Source of the DNA: Lumbricus rubellus
Lineage: Eukaryota > Annelida > Clitellata > Crassiclitellata > Lumbricidae
Assembly: GCA_945859605.1 (NCBI GenBank)
Contig: OX243811.1
Span: 57,401,266 to 57,465,265 of the forward strand
DNA: 64,000 nucleotides
Direction: 5' to 3'
Both the position numbers and the translations under genes were made by a program. How positions within the stretch are numbered: position 1 is the first letter of the stretch; each line of letters begins with the position of its first letter. Shown piece after piece: positions 10,809 to 21,081 of this stretch. The notes below the pieces were generated by a model. That model was not told the origin of the DNA and did not search any database. It saw only the letters and a program-made list of their open reading frames with translations.

Positions 10809-11170
10809 GGGGCTGAGGTCCGGACCGGTCTGGAGGATGGAAGGGACTGAAAGTCAGAACTGGCGAGATGAAGGGGCTGAGGTCCGGACCGGTCTGCAGG
10901 ATGGAATGGGCTGAAAGTCCGAACTGGCGAGATGGAGGGGCTGAGGTCAGGACCGGTCTGGAGGAGTGAAGGGGCTGAAAGTCCGAACTGGCGAGACGAA
11001 GGGGCTGAGGTCCGGACCGGTCTGCAGGATGGAAGGGGCTGAAAGTCCGAACTGGCGAGATGAAGGGGCTGAGATCCGGACCGGTCTGGAGGAGTGAAGA
11101 GGCTGAAAGTCCGAACTAGCGGAAGGAAGGGGGCTGAGGTCCGGATTGTTCTGAATCTGGGCAGGAGGGG
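10809..11170. repeat. 64-bp tandem satellite (~5.5 units)
   Basis: Units start at 10809, 10873, 10937, 11001, 11065 and 11129, an exact 64-bp period. Each unit is a dimer of related 34- and 30-bp halves (gaggtccggaccggtctgg and gaaagtccgaactggcgag). The long minus-strand Pro/Ser/Arg frame over it is a by-product. Confidence 0.93.
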
Positions 11171-11443
11171 AAGGGCTGGATCCACCACGACAGTTTTGAT
11201 TTTCGCCACAATAACATAGTTGATTTCGGTGCCGTTGGTCGTTGTCTAGTTTCCTTATTGCGAAGAAAGCGTTATAGACATTTTCGGCTTTTTCGTTTGG
11301 GGGGGCTGAGCCACGTTTAGGGGGGGCTTAGCCCCCCCTAGCCCCCCTGGCGCCGCCACTGGGCATACTGTATGCACAAATGCTACGATAAATGCCGAAT
11401 CGTGCAGACTGACTTGGCATTATATTATTGTTCGGCATTTCAG

Positions 11444-11895
11444 ATGATAGCGGTGTAACACCGCTGCTATCGGTCGTCGGCAATAACCTAGTGCCAACTG
11501 CCATCGTTCTACTGCGGACCAACTGCCAAACAGATGTTGCTGGTGAAGTTAAGGTTGACTACGTCACTCGTCAGATGACGCCACTAGAGTGCGCACTCAT
11601 AAAAGGTCATTTCAAGATGGCGCGGTTACTTATCGAATGTGGCGCCACCATGTTTCCGCTGGACAGTCTCAACGAACTGAACATTTCGGAATCTCCGGCT
11701 TCACCTGAGAGTTGCGATTTCTGGCTCTGGTACGTTATCCGGGTGTCAGAGCCTCTCTCGCTGGTCGACCTGACAGTCTACAATATCCGGAAGACACTCG
11801 GACTGAAGCTGGATGCGAAGCTTGAGCCGCTTCCTCTACCGTCGCTTCTCAAACGCTGCTTAGGGTTGGACTACGTTTTCGACGGTTGCGCCTGA
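11444..11895 (+). CDS. ASB-like gene exon 4, last (residues 381-530)
   Basis: Acceptor ggcatttcag|at, phase 1; stop TGA at 11893-11895. Encodes two more ankyrin units (MTPLECALIKGHFKMARLL), a linker, and the SOCS-box-like tail from PLSLVDLTVYNIRKTLG to LPLPSLLKRCLG. The Cys that follows the leucine run in many BC boxes is replaced (LVDLTVYNI rather than LxxLCR), so Elongin binding would need testing. Confidence 0.9.
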
Positions 11896-12509
11896 TCATC
11901 GATCAGCAGGCGATTACCTGAGTTTCGGGAACATTTCTCTCTTTGCAATGTAACGAAAGACTGGCACACTGATCGCGAGCGCCTCTGAGTTTTTTAATCT
12001 CTGGGTGACTCTGTATAAGTTTGCAATTACAATTACATGTACATTAATTTTAGGCCAACGTGCCGGCACTGCCGTACGTGTTGTTCGACTCGTGTAAAGT
12101 GACGACATTGTCGAGTATAAAATTTAAACTGTGACCAATTATTGTGAGTTATTATTATTACTAATCCATTATAATTGGAACAATATTATGCAATGAAATA
12201 CATTCTGCCAAATGTTTTCACGACTTTGTCGTGCATGGGTTTCGTTCTCATTGTGGGATTCCGACGACGACTCATTCTGAACCTGAAGATCTTTCCTCGT
12301 AGGCTAAGTCGAAAGAGGAGCCACACATCTGGGAGTTTTGCTATTAAGGAATCTGCTGGTGAATGGTGATGAGGCTCGAGATCGAAACTCTCCGAAAGAA
12401 AGAAAAACTTAAGAGAGGGAAATGCTCTCAAAAGATGTCGACCATAATTAGGCCTACTGCAAGACAATGCGCCTTGTCTTTCGTTAATTCATGTAATAGG
12501 CCTAGGCCA

Positions 12510-12590
12510 GGGGTTCTCAACCTTTTTCGTCCGGCGACACACTTAAACTTGCTATCCAATTTGGCGACACACCATTCAATCGTCATATGT
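12510..12590 (+). mobile_element. hAT-type element 5' end, truncated
   Basis: caggggttctcaaccttttt followed by cgtccggcgacacac is a widespread hAT terminal motif. No matching right end was found, so only a fragment is claimed. Confidence 0.5.
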
Positions 12591-12961
12591 AAATGTCGTA
12601 AAAATATAAAAAAAAGTGTCAATGTGAAACATGTCTATTTATTTCAACTTTGCTCTCAAACTTATTTATCCTTCTAAATTAAAATGCTAAACTGCTTACA
12701 TTTTTAATAAATGAAAATAATTATATTGAATTTCTTTCAAAATTTTATGATTCTAAACCCCTTAGGCTAATTAAGTTGTCAATGCTACTTATAGCTAAAT
12801 ATGCCCTCTCTTAGCGGGACTGTCCCTTTGGTGGGCCTGTTGTTCCCAATCCTTTGCTGTGATTGCTATGTTTGATAAATCTGCTGGCTCACATAACTTA
12901 ATTTTCTAGCAAAATTTCTCATTGCATCACTGTGTAAGCCATGTAGGTTACTTTATATGCT

Positions 12962-13475
12962 ACTGGCTGTACCCGGCCACGCGTTGCTGTGGCTGAAAAG
13001 ACCGTCCACTACCTACCGACCCTCGCCCTCCCCTCGCCCTACCCTGGCCCTCCCCTCGTCTTCCTCCCTTCCCCTCCCCTACTTTTTTCTCCTCTCCATC
13101 CCCTCTCTTTCCCACCCATTCCCCTCCACCCTTCCCACCTCTACCTTCTTCCCTACCTTCTCCCTCCACCTCCTCCCTTCCCCTCCCCTCCCTTCCACCT
13201 TTCCCTCCAACCTGCCCTCCTCCTCGCCGTCCCCCTCCCCGTGCCCGTGCCCTCCCCTCCCTCCCTCCATCCCTTCCTCCCCTCCTTTCCTTCTCTCCTC
13301 CATCCATCCCGTCCGCTCCCTCCCCTCCGTCCCGCTCCCTCCCACCTTTCCTTCCTCACCCCCTTTCTTCCCGACAGCTACACGCGCGGATAGCGCCCTA
13401 AAACGCGTCCGCAACACGACCGCAGTGCGCGGATAGCGCCCTAAAAAACGCGTACCTAACTGCCGCAGTGTCATT
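12962..13475 (+). mobile_element. Polypyrimidine-containing interspersed repeat, copy 1
   Basis: Starts ctggctgtacccggccacgc, then gttgctgtggctgaaaagac, followed by about 360 bp of C/T-only strand and a tail containing gcgcggatagcgccctaaaa twice. The same head occurs at 18730 and 62828. Predicted proteins across it are Pro/Ser/Leu or Gly/Glu/Arg strings and not genes. Class uncertain; the head and the TATATAGAT 3' end in the other copies resemble retroelement tails. Confidence 0.8.
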
Positions 13476-13504
13476 CAATAGCCTATGTCAAAATGAATTG
13501 AGAA

Positions 13505-13665
13505 GCATGTTGCTACACACCTTATGAACCATCTGGAAAAATTGCCTTCTCCCAATTTCCCAATCAGGCTTTTGCAAGGGCCATTCCACAGAAACTCTAC
13601 TTGTCCGCCTTCTGTCTGACATTTACGGTGGTATCGATATAGGTCCCAGGTTATTCTCCTCTCAC
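13505..13665 (+). pseudogene. Reverse transcriptase fragment (non-LTR)
   Basis: Encodes QSGFCKGHSTETLLVRLLSDI, the conserved QxGFRxGxSTxxxL block of LINE reverse transcriptases, then stops. Ends abruptly near 13665. Confidence 0.7.
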
Positions 13666-13689
13666 TGTTAGATGTAAGCTCTGCGTTAG

Positions 13690-13930
13690 GCCGAATAAAT
13701 AATTATTGTTCTGCCATAACCGCAAACTTCTCTGACGCTGGTAGCGTCGGATCCTCGAGATGAAGGTTGAGGTCACCCGCGACCACCAGCTGGTCAGCCT
13801 GGGTGTTATGCAGAGCGAATCTTTCGAATAGGACCGCGAGTTCTCCATGGAAGGCTGCAGAAGATGGTTCAGAGCCCGGACGGTAGATGGCGATGTCAGT
13901 CAGACGACCATATGAGGCGACGAGACAGAA
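13690..13930 (-). pseudogene. APE-type endonuclease fragment of a LINE
   Basis: Minus-strand translation gives RLTDIAIYRPGSEPSS and VVAGDLNLHLEDP. The GDLNLH block is the endonuclease motif of non-LTR elements. It lies back to back with the reverse transcriptase fragment on the other strand, so the two are either separate insertions or an inverted (twin-primed) one. Confidence 0.7.
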
Positions 13931-14883
13931 ACCGCCAGAACCTCGAAGGTGGTTGGAGGGTCAGGTAGACTGAGGTAGTTCGATCCTTGCCACACAGGTG
14001 CTCTGTTATGATTGTGTGGTCGAAATGTGAGTTTGCAATCTAGGGTTAGGCTACTCAAGTGTTTAGACAGTGTCTTACAGGAGCACAGCAGTGTCCACGG
14101 TGTAAATATAGACTAGGCCTATTAGCCTACAAAGTGGATGGAAATAGCGCAGTTGCTAGCGATAGTCTCCGCCTGAGTGAGACCCAAACAAACAAGCAAA
14201 GAAACAAACTCTAGGCCTAGGCCTATGCCATTGCATGCGGACTATTCTACGGTTAGAAATGGCAGCCTGCCATTTAAATTTTTACGCTTATGATTTGCAT
14301 CACGTGTCTCGTACCCTAACGAGCCCAATAATAGGCTTTTAATGTAGACACACATAGGCCCTACCAAAATTTTTTGTCTTCATTGGCTGCTCATTCGCGA
14401 CTTTTGGGCTAGTTTTTGACGTGATCTGACAAAGTTTTTTAAAATTTGGCAACCCTGTTAGCAGACGGTTGATCCCATTGATCCATGCATATATCTGATT
14501 TGTTGTGTTGAAGATTGTTGATTGTTTGAATAATAATATGATTATGTCGTGAACAGGTAACTGAGAGGTAGACCAAAATTGCACTTATGGAGTTAAAAGA
14601 GTTTAAATGCATTTGACCTTAAATAAATTTACGTTCATGATTAATTTTCGCCGAAACCCAAAAGTGAAAATGGTCTCAGCTGACATTACTGTTAGGCCTA
14701 GTTAAGACCGGAATCAAAAATTTAAAGTTTGCTGTGCATGACCAAATATTTCCACACACGTTTCTTTTAGACGTAGGCTATATGATATAATGTGCGAATC
14801 AAGTACAAATAACATTGCTTTGCAATAGCCTACATTCACGAATTATATGTTTGTAGTACCGGGGTATTGATTTTCGCGTGAGA

Positions 14884-15177
14884 ATGATTGGCAACTCTTT
14901 ACTGATTCTGATCGTTCTGGCCAGTTTCCAGATCAATTTCTCTACAGATCCACTAGAGAAACTGTATGTGTTGATACTTTTGCCATTGGAGAATGGAAAT
15001 GTTCGCATCTCGAACATTAATAAAGCTGGAGCAAATGCTGCCATAACCAAAATTAAAACAGAAGGAATTATCAATACAGAATATTATAATATAACGCTGA
15101 CCTTTCTTAATGATGCCTGTGATGGGACTAAGTCGTTGGAAGCTGTTCTCCACGAATTTTTCAAAAAGGCTGACGAG
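14884..15177 (+). CDS. Receptor GC exon 1 (residues 1-98)
   Basis: The first in-frame ATG is at 14884; the upstream GTG at 14878 is not needed. Encodes a hydrophobic signal peptide (NSLLILIVLASFQ), then the first strand of the ligand-binding fold (LYVLILLPL). Donor gag|gtaagc, phase 0. A non-coding 5' exon upstream is possible. Confidence 0.92.
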
Positions 15178-17824
15178 GTAAGCACTCTTTTTTTAATATT
15201 ACAATTGACTTCTATTTGGTATTGTCACAGATGCTTTTTCATGTTATTTTGTTATGTTTTAAGTAGGCTAGCATCTACCCTGTCTTAGAACTGCCATACA
15301 ATTTTATGATTGATGATTTTAAAGTTTCCTTTAGTTTAATTATGTGCTCCGTCTTTTGGTGTTTTTTAAAAAAGTCATGTTGTAGTCATAGGCGCAACCA
15401 CGTCTTAAAAGTGGGGGGGGGACCAAATGGAAATTCTTAGTAGGAGTAATAATAGCGAGCGCGAAATGCTCAAAGCCGCGATTGCTGAAGGCAAGAAGTC
15501 CCTAACGATTAGGGGGTATGGGGGAGATCGGGGTCTGGGGCGGAGCCTCAGAAACTGACGCATTTTTGAGCATTTGATGCCAAATCGAGTGCATTCTGGG
15601 TTCTAGTTTACCTGAAAATTTGCAACGATGATATCGGAATAGAAGTACCTAAACCACCTCGATATGGGAAAGTCTAAATCTAAATCAGTCAATCAATCGC
15701 TTATTGAGCCATAGTAATTGACATTTGACATTGCTTACAAAAAATGATGCAGCTTCTGGGGATTCAAAGCTTAGGCCTACCGTAAAGAGACAGAAGTCAT
15801 GCAATACATATCCATTGGTTTTAATATAGGTCTACACATAAATTAAAACACAGTGGAACCACAGAATGAAAATCATGAGTGTTCATTTCCGTCTAACCAG
15901 AAAAAGGGACAGATCGAAGTCCCACTTATTATTAAAAAAACCTATCTATCTTAGAAACGGTAAAACGCATAGGCGGAGACTTGGTCCAAACTTTGGGGGG
16001 GGGCACGGACATGAGACCGAAGGATGATCGTCGAGGCGCTAAGCACCGAGCAGGGGAGAGGTTTGGGCAGAGGATGTGCCCTTCCCAAATGTCGAAATTT
16101 TTTTAATTTCACTATACTATGGTTGCGTCATATGCTGTCATTTAAACTAAATTGCTCATCATTTTTGTGCTAAGTGTCCTGGTCTAGGACTTAACATTGT
16201 CCCCATATCCAATTTCTTTGAATTTCCACACGGCAATGGTAGCATTTCAGGCTATCATTTTAACGAAATTGCTCATCGTTACAGTGATAATAGTCCTCTA
16301 GTAAGACTTCAAAGTGTCCCCCATGCCGAAAATTGTTTATCACCATACTGCAATGGTAGCAGTATGGTGATAAACAGGCTGTCATTTTAACGAAATTGCA
16401 AATCATTTCAGTGCTATTAGTCCTAATTTAAGCCTTAAAAAGGTTTCCCCTCATTGTTTAAATTTTTTGAAATTTCCACACTGTAATCGAAACATTTTAG
16501 GCTGTGATCTCAAAAAAATCTCAAAATTTCTATGCTGAAAGACACAGCTTAGGACTTAAATAAATTTCACCTCCACAGTGTTTAAATTTTTGAATTTCCA
16601 TATCATAATTGTAGGAATTTAATATGTCATCTTAATAAAATTTCTCAGTTTTCAATACTGATAGTCATGGTTTAAGACTTCAGAGTGTCACATCCGAATT
16701 GTTTATTTATTTTGGATTTCCACACTGTAACCTTAGATTTGTAAACTGTCGTCTTCACAATTTTTTGCAAATCAGGCAGCTTCGTCGTGAGTAAGTAAAG
16801 TAAAGTAATTTTTTGGGGAACAGCCCTAGGGCCTAGTGAAGCCAGATACTGAAAGCTAATAATGTCCTGTTAAAACAGTATCTTTGTGCAGGTAGGTTAT
16901 AATCCTGAAGCATTAAATTTTTTGCTTAGAGGTAACACTTAAAACGATTTCTCCTGTACAATTGAAGAATTTGTATATTTGCCCTGTTGTCTAATTTAGA
17001 GCTATTACTATCACATGTATATTTGTTTTGTTGTCTAATTTAGAGCTATTATTATTATTATTATACTATCATCTGAAGTATCTGTTATAACCATAAGGCA
17101 TTCAGACGAGTCCATCTGATCTGATGGGTATAACTAGGTTATTTGTGATAATTAACCATGGCTAAAACTGATGTTAATAATAACCCACTTGGTATGATTA
17201 CGGTGCTGGTTATTCCGTCTAGTAATAGGTCTGCTCAGTAATATTTAAATTAATTATAGTTACCAAGGTGCTTATAGTGTTTTTCCTCTGGTTCCTTTGT
17301 TTCGATCTGAGTACTATTATATTAGGTGTGCCTAATGATTCAGGTTGCCATTACTGACTTATGTTTGTTGCGTGTTTTGTTTTGTTTTTTTAAATTTTTT
17401 TATGTTGTTCTTTTTGGCTTGTTGCCAAAGGTTTTTTGTGATATTGTGTGATATTATGCCACATTGATTTCTTCACTGGTATTTTCTAATTTTTTCTTCT
17501 ATTTTCTGTTTATATCTCTAGCCTCACCATCTTGATTTACATTTTTCGTTCAGGGGTTATCCAGGTTAGCGGGACCTGTCCCTTTCTGGATGACCCTTTC
17601 TGAGTATTGATCGTTCATACAATCAAGGTGTCCTATGAACATTAATTTTATATTCATGTGTACTATTTTCCTTTGCTGTCTACCTTGGTTATTTGTTTTG
17701 TTTCTCTGTTGTTTTTTCTCAGAATAAACTGATTTGAACACTAGTAAAGGCTATTAATGTATTGCATAAATGCATGTTTCTCCTTGTGGAAGTCAATGCG
17801 AGTTTTATTTTTGTTCCTATACAG
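15178..17824 (+). other. Intron 1 of receptor GC
   Basis: Contains G-rich hAT-like remnants starting about 15394 (ggcgcaaccacg ... gtgggggggg), a block at 15465-15575 similar to the left arm of the 8354 hAT (gggtctggggcggagcc), and the 16120-16760 tandem array. No other coding sequence seen. Confidence 0.7.
16120..16760. repeat. Degenerate tandem array, ~120-bp period
   Basis: Five diverged units begin ccacac(t/g)gcaatggtagcattt or a close variant, around 16225, 16343, 16473, 16597 and 16720, and continue caatactgatagtcatggtttaa. Same family as the array inside the hAT at 9320-9800. Confidence 0.7.
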
Positions 17825-18284
17825 GAAATCAGTCTGGAAGAAGGACCACAATATGTGACATCTGTAATCGGTATGACGTGCAATGAAGCATGTCGGCCAA
17901 TTGCATCCTTCTATGGATCTGTCTGGGTGTCTGTTTTTTCTATTGGCTGCAACTCTGATGTCCTGTCTAACACTGAAGAAGACGATGGCTTTCCAGCATT
18001 TGCTCGTGTTGTGGGATCTTGGAAAATCCTCATTGATATTACAGTTAAGTTGGTCAAGGCTTATAAGTGGGATAAAGTTGCCATCATTACAGCATCTGGC
18101 CCAGACTGGCTTGGCTTCTCATCTGCTCTGAAGAAAGAGTTGACTAGCAATGATATACCTTCTGATACAAATTACACGGTGCCAGGAGAGCGAATAGAAG
18201 GAAGTTTATCGAACACTTCAAGGGTTTACACTGACGCTAAGGCAATTTTTACGACACTCACTGATAGAAAACCGCCTTACATGA
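17825..18284 (+). CDS. Receptor GC exon 2 (residues 99-252)
   Basis: Acceptor ttcctatacag|gaa, donor atga|gtaagt. Encodes the core of the ligand-binding domain, including GMTCNEACRPIASFYG (disulphide pair), VFSIGCNSDVLS and YKWDKVAIITAS. Two sequons, NYT and NTS. Confidence 0.95.
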
Positions 18285-18299
18285 GTAAGTGAACACTAT

Positions 18300-18425
18300 A
18301 TATGTAATTATGTATGTGTATGTATGCATGCATGCATGTATTTATGTATGTATGTACGTATGCATTTTTGTGTGTATGTATGTATGCTTGTGTATGCATG
18401 TATGTATGTATGTATGTGTGTGTGT
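18300..18425. repeat. TGTA/TGCA microsatellite
   Basis: Imperfect tgtatgta/tgcatgca repeats immediately after exon 2 of the receptor gene, ending in a short TG run. Confidence 0.9.
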
Positions 18426-18727
18426 GTAAGCTTATGTGTGCACATATGTACATCTTTGAAGGTTTACTATCAAAATGATGCATATCAAAACCCCGCACGA
18501 TCATAATATGAACAGTGAAGTGCATTAAAGTAATGAAACTGATACAACTAAAAAGAGAGTAAATTATTGTTTGTTTCGGGTAGTTTATTATCGTGCAGTT
18601 ATGAGCGTGCACGGTTTTTATATGCACGGTTTTGACCGGATGCCGTGTTTGAATATATTAGTCAGACTCCTTTTTAAGAACTTCTTAAAAGTGGTGATAT
18701 TAAGCCCTTTCTGAAGTTTATAGACGA

Positions 18728-19486
18728 ACTAGCTGTACCCGGCCACGCGTTGGCTGTGGCTGAAAAGACCGTCCCCTGCCTCCCACCCTCCCTTCCTCTG
18801 TCCCTCCCTACCTCCATTCTCCTGCCCTTCCCCTTCCCTACCCCTTCTCCTCTCTCCTTCCTTCCCACCCCTCCCCTCCCTTTCCATCCCCTCCCCTTCC
18901 TACCCCTTCCCTATATTCTCTCTCCCTCCACCTCCTCCCATCCCCTTCTCCTCTTCCCCTCCACCTTTCCCTCCACCCTGCCCTCATCGCCGTTCCCGTG
19001 CCCGTACCCTCCCTCCCCTTCCTCCCTTCCCCACCTTCCCCTGCCTCCATGCCTTCCTTTCTCCTCCATCCCTCCCGTCCGTTCCCTTCCCTCCTTCTTC
19101 GTCCCGCTCCCTACCACCATCTTTCCTCCCTCACCCCTCTCTTCCCGACAGCTGCACGCGCGAATAGCGCCCTAAAAAACGCGTAAGCTTACCTAAAAAA
19201 AACGCGTCCGCAACACGGCCGCGGTGTAATGCAATATGCGCTATAATAATACGTGCGGAATCACGACAAGAAACGGGACCATATCGACGGGCGGATGTGT
19301 TAAATTTGAAATCGAAATGGAATTCAAAGTTGCCTTTTTTGGGAAAAGATTGCGTTTTTCCTAAAAAAGCATCTTACAACACGGTGGTATTCGAATGAAA
19401 CGTTTTTGTTTGAAACAATCGGTCAAGTCCTTTCCGAGAACACTCATAACATAGGAAGTGAAGTTACATTTTTAATTATATAGATG
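18728..19486 (+). mobile_element. Polypyrimidine-containing interspersed repeat, copy 2
   Basis: Head actagctgtacccggccacg; about 360 bp of C/T tract; cgcgaatagcgccctaaaaa repeat; a unique region with ttccgagaacact; and the terminal taattatatagat. It appears full length and shares both head and tail with the copy at 62826-63723. Confidence 0.8.
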
Positions 19487-19799
19487 AAGTGATCTCTTAG
19501 TATTGCTTCTCTTTTTGGGAACTTACAGTACAAGGCATACGATTAAAAGAAGAAGAGTTGTCACTCAGCAGATGAATGCGGCTGATGGGGATGCCAGGAC
19601 GGGGACCCTGATCTCGTACTGGGAGTTAACTTGCACTTCGGACATGACTGTGCCGACACTAGACCTGGTCGACAGCGAGGGGTCCGATGGCAATGGATAC
19701 CGACGAAGGCTAGGCACCGCGCTCACGAAAAGACCATACCCATTTTGAACCAAGTCCCGTGGTCCTTCAATGCGGTCGGTCCAGAAGGGGATAATATAT

Positions 19800-20362
19800 C
19801 AATCAATCAATCCGAATTTTTGTAGCACCCCTTTAGGGTAGCTACTCAGAGGCGCTCCCGGCCGATGTCAAGCAAAAAAACAGTCTTCAACAGTTTGTGA
19901 AATTGAGAACAGCTTGGGATATGATGTCGCATAGTCAAGGGAAGCTCATTCCAGGTTGTTGGACCAACCATAGAGAACGAACGCCTCTGCATTGTTGCAG
20001 AGCAAGTGAAAGGAACCATTAAGTCACCATGAACAACAGAGTGCAGTGCGCGGTGGCCTATGCAGGTGGAAAGGGGGAGGCAGAGTTCATATGTGAGTGA
20101 GTCCCGACTCGCCCTCTCTACCGTCACTGATGGGTGAAACGGGCCGTAGATGGTCGCTCGTGAAACGGTATATAGCTCGGTGGCGTCGGAGTCCGCCTCT
20201 GCCTCCTTCGCAGTCACCGGGTGGGTAACGTCCTGAGAATGAGGATGGCCCTCTCTCAAAACAGGGTTCGATAACTTACGGGCAGAGGACCCTCGCTTAG
20301 AGCTTCTCTTCACGGCTACGGGCTTCTTCTTACCCGACCGATCTCCACTACGGTGCACCAAG
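19800..20362 (-). pseudogene. LINE-type C-terminal ORF, interrupted by hAT
   Basis: The minus frame contains MQRRSFSMVGPTTWNELPL and FHKLLKTVFLL, the usual C-terminal block of LINE polyproteins, then the gagcgcctctga tail and a tcaatcaatcaat end. On the minus strand the frame is cut at 20362 by the 5.1-kb hAT. Upstream sequence resumes at 25468, since flanks rejoin through the gcaccaag duplication. Confidence 0.7.
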
Positions 20363-20515
20363 CAGTGGCGTAACAACGTAGCCGGGGGCCCGGGGACAAT
20401 GGAGCCTGGGGGCCCCTAGTAGCCCCCCTACCTATTACGACACCAAAAAGTGAAAATTGTGAAATGGCTATAAACTGCAGTTAGATTAAAATAGAATATT
20501 ACACGCTATAGTCAA

Positions 20516-20540
20516 TATATATATATATATATATATATAA
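20516..20540. repeat. TA microsatellite
   Basis: Uninterrupted run of ta dinucleotides within the left arm of the outer hAT. Confidence 0.9.
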
Positions 20541-21081
20541 TCCGTAGTTTAAGGCACATTAATAGTTCAAGAGAAAACAAGAAAACAATAGGCTATAGGC
20601 CTATAGTATATAGGTCAAAGGCCTGAAATGCATATTAAAATGCATTTGGAAATTTGGCCGTAGGCTACGTGGCAATATTATGGTATCTTAGGTATGATGA
20701 GAAGCACAACCACTCTCTTCTAACTTTTATGTTTCCAGTTGAGAAGTAACAGTAGACATAGTGTTTGCTGCATTCCAAATGCTTGTGAAGCCCATCCAAG
20801 TCTCGTTTGTATAATAGGGTGGATCGAAATTTTTTTCCCGTTGTATCAGTTATTAAGAGTAAGGAAAAGTTGCCTTTGCTACACCTGAATATAACTGTGT
20901 AAAACGATTTTGGATATCAACCGCATCTTGGGCTCCCCAAGAAGGTAGAAAAATTGACTAAACCAGAATTGCAAAAATGAACGATACGCTGGCAGTTTTC
21001 TACCAAATTCTTCCCATTCCTGGCATTTGGCAGCCTCCAACACTTGGAGTAATCCAGATCTATTGCAATATGTCTGTTCAA

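Larger units (their letters stand above)
8354..11361. mobile_element. Complete non-autonomous hAT element, 3008 bp
   Basis: Perfect 16-bp terminal inverted repeats CAGTGGCGGCGCCAGG (8354-8369) and its complement (11346-11361) are flanked by an exact 8-bp duplication ggcatact (8346-8353 and 11362-11369). TIR sequence and 8-bp duplication identify a hAT. Inside the G-rich ends are a LINE tail (8985-9240), about 110-125-bp degenerate tandem units (9320-9800), a nested hAT (9933-10665) and a 64-bp satellite (10809-11170). No transposase frame is visible, so it would depend on an enzyme encoded elsewhere. Confidence 0.92.
6668..11443 (+). other. Intron 3 of ASB-like gene (4.8 kb)
   Basis: Holds a TA microsatellite (about 6790-6832), a long TG microsatellite (7498-7569), a LINE 3' end (7950-8325) and the complete 3-kb hAT element 8354-11361 with its nested insertions. 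No exon-like frame was found in it. Confidence 0.75.
3558..11895 (+). other. Gene model: ankyrin-repeat protein with SOCS-box-like C-terminus (ASB-like), 4 exons, 530 aa
   Basis: Coding exons are 3558-4192, 5609-5786, 6340-6667 and 11444-11895; together 1593 nt, with consistent phases 2, 0 and 1. The protein starts with seven full and one partial copies of an acidic EDVKQEKDDD repeat (residues 2-80). About eight ankyrin repeats follow (roughly 85-450), with TPLHLA-like helices and LLxxGADxN-like turns. The last 47 residues (484-530) fit a SOCS box, with PLSLVDL, then an IRKTLG helix, then PLPSLLKRCLG. In the ASB family the SOCS box recruits Elongin B/C and Cullin-5 so that the ankyrin stack presents substrates for ubiquitination; that role is inferred here. 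The N-terminal acidic repeat is not a usual ASB feature. The second intron uses a GC donor and the last intron hosts a 3-kb hAT. Additional 5' non-coding exons cannot be excluded. Confidence 0.85.
11896..14883. other. Intergenic region between ASB-like and cyclase genes
   Basis: No gene. The only AATAAA downstream of the ankyrin stop that I find is at about 12705, beyond a hAT-type end at 12510. It contains a polypyrimidine repeat element (12962-13475), degraded LINE pieces (13505-13930) and AT-rich DNA before the cyclase start. Confidence 0.65.

Noticed and set aside
10772..11209. 145-codon minus-strand frame with repeated SGPQPLHLASSDF-like units
   Set aside because: It is the translation of a 64-bp non-coding satellite. 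The period is not a multiple of three, so no stable protein repeat is maintained.
12960..13475. Long Pro/Ser- and Gly/Glu/Arg-rich frames over the first polypyrimidine tract (same at 18674-19186 and 62772-63506)
   Set aside because: They arise from low-complexity C/T repeats, overlap on both strands in several frames, and have no domain.
14878..14883. GTG at 14878 as the receptor start
   Set aside because: An ATG two codons later (14884) heads a good signal peptide; eukaryotic GTG starts are rare and not needed.
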